Of a stretch of 64,000 bases of DNA, positions 60,157 through 64,000 are shown piece by piece. The notes under the pieces are model-generated. The model searched no databases. It saw nothing but the letters and a program-made list of their open reading frames with translations, and was not told the origin of the DNA. Origin of the DNA: Cytobacillus gottheilii (lineage in GTDB: Bacteria > Bacillota > Bacilli > Bacillales > Cytobacillaceae); the NCBI RefSeq assembly GCF_001636345.1, contig NZ_KV440945.1, forward strand, positions 1,642,975-1,706,974. The letters run 5' to 3'. Within the stretch, counting starts at the first letter, position 1, and every line of letters starts with the position of its first letter. The translations under genes were made by a program, and so were the position numbers.

Positions 60157-60995
60157 TTGATGGATTAATGCAGTATGAATTTCTGCAGAATGCCTTTCTT
60201 ACAGGAATCATTATTGGGATTATAGCGCCTCTGTTAGGCGTATTTATTGTGGTGCGCAGGCTTTCTCTTATTGCGGATGCGCTTAGTCATGTCACGTTAG
60301 CAGGAATAGCAGCAAGCTTGCTTCTGGAAAAAAAGTTTCTTGGATTGTCAGGACTTAATCCCCTGTATATGGGAATGGTTTTTTCTGTTGGAGGATCTTT
60401 GTTCATTGAAAAGCTGCGCGGTGTCTACAAACATTATCAGGAACTCGCGATTCCCATTATTTTATCTGGGGGCATTGGGCTAAGTGTGATCTTTATTTCA
60501 ATGGCGGACGGCTTTAACACAGATATATTCAGTTATTTATTTGGCAGTGTCAGTGCTGTTAGCAGACTGGATTTATGGACCATTTTAGTTATAAGTGTGT
60601 TTGTGATCCTAATAGTTGTTCTTTTATATAAAGAATTATTTCTGCTTTCATTCGATGAAGAGCACGCAAAAGCATCCGGAATGTCAGTGAAAAGTCTTCA
60701 TTTTATTTTTATTGTAATGGTTGCTCTTGTTATTGCTGCTTCTATGAGGATTGTGGGGATTTTATTAGTGTCTTCTTTAATGACTATTCCGGTTGCGGCT
60801 AGTATGAGAATTGCAAAAGGCTTTAAACAAACGATATTTTATTCTATACTATTTGGAGAGATATCCGTCATTGGCGGTCTGGTTATTTCTTATTACGCAG
60901 ATTTGGCACCAGGCGGAGTGATTGTTGTCATTGCTGTCTGTATTTTAATCTTAACAATCTTTTCAAAAAAAATGATGGCAGCAAGGTCTGCTTAA
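60153..60995 (+). CDS. znuB: Zinc ABC transporter permease
   Basis: 280 residues with about eight to nine membrane segments. ABC-3 family permease motifs are RRLSLIADALSHVTLAGIAAS (about 31-51) and VSSLMTIPVAASMRIAKGFK. It forms the membrane channel with znuC. The ATG lies inside the last codons of znuC. zur starts 48 bases downstream. Confidence 0.95.
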   Translation: MIDGLMQYEFLQNAFLTGIIIGIIAPLLGVFIVVRRLSLIADALSHVTLAGIAASLLLEKKFLGLSGLNPLYMGMVFSVGGSLFIEKLRGVYKHYQELAIPIILSGGIGLSVIFISMADGFNTDIFSYLFGSVSAVSRLDLWTILVISVFVILIVVLLYKELFLLSFDEEHAKASGMSVKSLHFIFIVMVALVIAASMRIVGILLVSSLMTIPVAASMRIAKGFKQTIFYSILFGEISVIGGLVISYYADLAPGGVIVVIAVCILILTIFSKKMMAARSA

Positions 60996-61043
60996 TATAT
61001 GATAGATATAGGTTATTGAAATGCTTTTTTAGAGGTGATTACT

Positions 61044-61454
61044 ATGAATACACAAGAAGCACTTGATCTTTTAAAAGAAAAAGGCTATAAAATCACTGGC
61101 AAAAGAGAAGAAATGCTTGAGCTCTTTGCTGCCAGTAATAAATATTTAACGGCACGAGATGTGATTGAACATATGAAAGACAACTATCCGGGACTTAGCT
61201 TTGATACCATTTATCGAAATCTGTCTCTATTTGCGGAGCTGGATATTTTTGAGATGACCGAGCTTTCAGGTGAAAAACATTTCCGCTTTACGTGTTCACA
61301 TCATCACCATCATCATCATTTCATTTGCTTAGATTGCGGCAAGACGAAAGAGATTGGCACTTGTCCTATGGAAGGCTTGAGCGAAAACTTAAAAGGATAC
61401 GATATTTCGGGTCATAAATTTGAGATTTATGGGAAATGCCCGGAGTGCAGCTGA
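61044..61454 (+). CDS. zur: Zinc uptake regulator Zur (Fur family)
   Basis: 136 residues from the ATG at 61044, with AGAGGTGA upstream. The N-terminal winged helix (about 1-80, [27 protein letters not shown]) is followed by a dimerisation domain with a long His run and two CxxC zinc sites, CLDC and CPEC. The zinc-importer neighbours and the Zur-like operator argue for Zur rather than Fur or PerR. It ends at a bidirectional terminator. Confidence 0.94.
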   Translation: MNTQEALDLLKEKGYKITGKREEMLELFAASNKYLTARDVIEHMKDNYPGLSFDTIYRNLSLFAELDIFEMTELSGEKHFRFTCSHHHHHHHFICLDCGKTKEIGTCPMEGLSENLKGYDISGHKFEIYGKCPECS

Positions 61455-61456
61455 AT

Positions 61457-61497
61457 AAAACAGCATTAACCGTTTGGTTAATGCTGTTTTGTTTTTA
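61457..61497. terminator. Bidirectional terminator between zur and yqfW
   Basis: AAAACAGCATTAACC, loop GTTT, GGTTAATGCTGTTTT form a perfect 15-bp stem, followed by TGTTTTT. Confidence 0.93.
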
Positions 61498-62076
61498 TCG
61501 GGAAACTTTATCAGCAGCAAGCCAATTTTTCACCCAGTCCTCTGCTTCCTGCCAGTTGTATACACGGATTACTCCTTCTGGAATTGGATCTCGATTGTAT
61601 GGAGTATCAAAGAGCAGTACAGGAATTCCACATTGCTCATGGATCATTACGGCATTATCGTGTTTGTCCTCAAAAAATATATCCACATTGTGTTTTTTTG
61701 CTGCTGCAATTTTATCATGGCTGCCGATTAATTCAATATGGTGGAAGGTTAGTTCCTTATCTAAGAACCATTTCTTGGTTACCTCAAGCAGATGGCTCCC
61801 TCTAGCACTTATAAAATATAATTCATGCTCATCCTTCCACTTAGTTAAGACTTCCCCGGCACCTTCTGCCATTGGGGATTCCTCGTAAATCACCGGTTCA
61901 TTTGTGGTGAACCACTCTGCAAATTCTTCTTCGCTTACATTAACAAGCGGCATTAAGTCATATTGCTTAATATCCTCTAACGTTAAATTCAACTGAAAAG
62001 AGGTATTTAAAAACGGAATCATCGAGGCTGGACAGGTAACTGTGCCATCAATGTCTATCCCAAAACGTTTCTTCAT
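61495..62076 (-). CDS. yqfW: YqfW, HAD-family 5' nucleotidase-like protein
   Basis: 193 residues on the minus strand. The HAD phosphatase motif I is DIDGTVT (about 8-14), motif II ISARGSH and motif III/IV FFEDKHDNA. NT5C-type nucleotidases are the nearest named relatives, but substrate specificity is not established. AAAGGAG lies 8-9 bases before the ATG. It converges with zur and is divergent from yqfX. Confidence 0.88.
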   Translation of the reverse strand: MKKRFGIDIDGTVTCPASMIPFLNTSFQLNLTLEDIKQYDLMPLVNVSEEEFAEWFTTNEPVIYEESPMAEGAGEVLTKWKDEHELYFISARGSHLLEVTKKWFLDKELTFHHIELIGSHDKIAAAKKHNVDIFFEDKHDNAVMIHEQCGIPVLLFDTPYNRDPIPEGVIRVYNWQEAEDWVKNWLAADKVSR

Positions 62077-62331
62077 TGTGTACTGCTCCTTTTATATGTA
62101 GTAGAAACCCTTATAAGGGTTGTCGTTTCATGACTAGAAATGGCATCTTAAGACATGAGTACCTCTCATATCTTAACAAATGATTTGTAAACGCGAAAGA
62201 ACTCAGTTCATATTGGCTCAAAAGTGGATAAACAGCCAGTATTTAGCATTGTAAAACGATCAAAATTGGCCATAATAATAACTGCTTCACCTGATACACT
62301 TCAGCAGTGATAAGGAAAGCGAGGGATTTTG

Positions 62332-62730
62332 ATGGCAGATCAAGATCAGAAATTCGATGGAAAAACAAATCATCGATATGGCACAGATATTGGTGAAGTT
62401 GGAGAAGTAAAGCAATATGGTGCCTATGGAGCGGGAGACTTTACCGAAGAAACAGCAGCAGAGATTGCTGCTCCTGTCACAACTTATAACCGCAGCAGCA
62501 GATCAGAGGTTAAGGATCAGCCTAAAGCAGGCGAAGGAAAAGGTGTTGGTTATACAGCCCTAATCCTTTCAATTCTTTCCCTATTCATCTGGCCGGTTTT
62601 AATGGGAGCGGCGGGAATTGTTTTAGGCTTTGTTGCAAGCAGAAAGGGTTCTAAAACCCTCGGAGGATGGGCAATAGGAATTGGAGCAGTATCCATTATT
62701 ATAGGTCTGTTCATATTGCCATTCTTTTAA
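62332..62730 (+). CDS. yqfX: YqfX, two-helix membrane protein (DUF4190-like)
   Basis: 132 residues from the ATG at 62332 (GAGGG upstream). A soluble N-terminal half of about 70 residues (with EETAAEIAAPVTTYNRSSRS) precedes two membrane segments, about 75-98 and 107-130, joined by a short basic SRKGSKTLGG loop. The pattern is that of DUF4190 and YqfX, which stands beside ispG in B. subtilis. Function unknown. Confidence 0.8.
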   Translation: MADQDQKFDGKTNHRYGTDIGEVGEVKQYGAYGAGDFTEETAAEIAAPVTTYNRSSRSEVKDQPKAGEGKGVGYTALILSILSLFIWPVLMGAAGIVLGFVASRKGSKTLGGWAIGIGAVSIIIGLFILPFF

Positions 62731-62740
62731 ACAGCAGATA

Positions 62741-62774
62741 AAAAAAGAGTCCGGCTTTGGAGCCGGGCTCTTTT
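62741..62774. terminator. Bidirectional terminator between yqfX and ispG
   Basis: AAAAGAGTCCGGCT, loop TTGG, AGCCGGGCTCTTTT pair over 14 positions with one G-T pair. Confidence 0.9.
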
Positions 62775-62779
62775 CTTGT

Positions 62780-63910
62780 TTATTGAGTAATGATTTCTTC
62801 TTTTTCAGCTTTTGCTTTCTCTTCGGCTTGTTTTGCGAAGTATTCTTCAGCAATTTTATCAATTTCTATTTTTAATTCTTCTACCATGGTTGCTTCAGGT
62901 ACTTTACGAACAATTTCTCCTTTGCGGAAAAGCAAGCCTTCTCCACGGGCACCTGCAATGCCTATGTCAGCCTCACGAGCTTCACCAGGACCGTTAACAG
63001 CGCAGCCTAAAACAGCTACTTTGATTGGAGCTTTTATTGTTGAGATATACTCTTCCACTTCGTTTGCGATTGAAATTAGATCAATTTCAATACGACCGCA
63101 TGTAGGACATGAAATAAGTGTTGCAGCATTAGAAGAAAGACCGAATACTTTTAGCAGTTCCCTTGCTACCTTTACCTCTTCAACAGGGTCAGCACTTAAA
63201 GAAATACGAAGGGTATTCCCAATTCCTTTACTTAAAATGGCTCCTAGGCCAGCAGCACTTTTTACAGTACCGGCAAAAAGGGTTCCTGACTCTGTGATGC
63301 CAAGGTGAAGCGGGTAATCAAAAGCCATAGACGCTTTTTCATAAGCTTCAATAGCCAAATTTACATCTGAAGCCTTCATCGACACGATAATATCGTGGAA
63401 ATCAAGATCCTCAAGAATTTTGATGTGATGTAAGGCACTTTCTACCATGCCATCAGCTGTTGGATAGCCGTATTTTTCCAGAATTCTTTTTTCTAAAGAA
63501 CCTGCGTTTACACCAATTCGAATTGGAATTCCTTTAGCTTTTGCCGCTTTAACAACAGCTTCTACTTTTTCGCGTCTGCCGATGTTACCAGGATTGATTC
63601 GGATTTTATCTGCTCCGCCTTCGATTGCTTTTAAAGCAAGCTTATAATCAAAGTGGATATCGACAACAAGTGGAATATTAATTCTCTTTTTAATTTCAGC
63701 AATCGCATTAGCAGCTCTTTCATCAGGGCATGCTACACGGACAACTTGACAGCCTGCTTCTTCAAGACGTTTGATCTCTGCAACAGTTGCCTCAACGTCA
63801 TGTGTCTTTGTTGTTGTCATGCTTTGTATAAATAATTCGTTGCTTCCGCCAATAGTTAAAGGACCAACTTTTACTGGTCTCGTTTTTGTACGATGTATCA
63901 TCTCAGTCAA
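62780..63910 (-). CDS. ispG: 4-hydroxy-3-methylbut-2-en-1-yl diphosphate synthase IspG
   Basis: 376 residues from TTG 63910, giving [18 protein letters not shown], which agrees with homologues starting [25 protein letters not shown] lies about 10 bases upstream on the minus strand. The frame continues to an ATG at 63937, but that would put the ribosome binding site inside the gene. TIM barrel then a C-terminal iron-sulfur domain with CPTCGR and [10 protein letters not shown]. It converts MEcPP to HMBPP, the substrate of IspH. The tail after position 350 is Glu/Lys-rich. Confidence 0.96.
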   Translation of the reverse strand: MTEMIHRTKTRPVKVGPLTIGGSNELFIQSMTTTKTHDVEATVAEIKRLEEAGCQVVRVACPDERAANAIAEIKKRINIPLVVDIHFDYKLALKAIEGGADKIRINPGNIGRREKVEAVVKAAKAKGIPIRIGVNAGSLEKRILEKYGYPTADGMVESALHHIKILEDLDFHDIIVSMKASDVNLAIEAYEKASMAFDYPLHLGITESGTLFAGTVKSAAGLGAILSKGIGNTLRISLSADPVEEVKVARELLKVFGLSSNAATLISCPTCGRIEIDLISIANEVEEYISTIKAPIKVAVLGCAVNGPGEAREADIGIAGARGEGLLFRKGEIVRKVPEATMVEELKIEIDKIAEEYFAKQAEEKAKAEKEEIITQ

Positions 63911-64000
63911 TGGAGATTCGCTCCTTTTTTTATTCATAAATTTAAAGAACTATGAAAAGAAAGTTCACTTTATTGTATCAATGAAAGACTGAAGTTGACA

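Overview
The window is a 64 kb stretch of a low-GC, endospore-forming Bacillaceae chromosome. Gene content and order follow the Bacillus subtilis yqeK-to-yqfY (ispG) region almost gene for gene. Spore-former markers are present (gpr, spoIIP, yqfC, yqfD), as are competence genes (comER, comEA, comEB, comEC). The exact genus cannot be fixed from the sequence alone. No phage, plasmid, CRISPR or antibiotic-resistance locus is visible.

Layout. 1-6.1 kb: end of yqeK, rsfS, yqeM, then the comE locus with comER on the opposite strand. 6.3-11.5 kb: yqzM, holA, rpsT, gpr, spoIIP, yqxA. 11.7-23.5 kb: lepA, hemW and the CIRCE-controlled heat-shock operon hrcA-grpE-dnaK-dnaJ-prmA-rsmE-mtaB. 23.9-29.5 kb: deoC, a Na/Pi-type carrier, rpsU-yqeY, and a sigma-W-type membrane operon yqeZ(nfeD)-floA-yqfB. 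29.5-35.4 kb: yqfC-yqfD, phoH, pgpH, ybeY, dgkA. 35.4-38.1 kb: accessory insertion made of a complete group II intron and a 52-bp tandem repeat array. 38.4-46.7 kb: cdd, era, yqzL, recO, T-box-controlled glyQ-glyS, ccpN, yqfL, yqxD. 46.7-55.4 kb: dnaG-sigA, a membrane protein and an acyl-CoA dehydrogenase that I do not place in this position in B. subtilis, cccA, trmK, yqfO, ispH. 55.5-64 kb: yqfQ, cshB, nfo, yqfT, a zinc cluster znuC-znuB-zur, yqfW, yqfX, ispG.

How the genes work together. Most are housekeeping: replication initiation (dnaG, holA), transcription (sigA), ribosome and tRNA maturation (rsfS, lepA, prmA, rsmE, mtaB, ybeY, era, trmK, rpsT, rpsU), protein folding, isoprenoid precursor synthesis (ispG, ispH), membrane microdomains and lipid recycling. 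The clearest cis-regulation is CIRCE at hrcA, a sigma-W promoter at yqeZ, a glycine T-box at glyQ, a cre box on the acyl-CoA dehydrogenase promoter, a Zur-like operator at znuC and a sigma-F/G-type promoter at gpr.

The least ordinary parts are non-coding. (i) Two copies of a structured intergenic repeat lie within the dnaK operon and differ by paired, compensatory changes. (ii) A group II intron sits inside the U-tract of the dgkA terminator. (iii) About ten 52-bp tandem units follow it. (iv) A hairpin before yqfC is at once a terminator and a mask over the yqfC ribosome binding site. (v) yqxD appears to start at AUU. I found no clearly new protein-based system.
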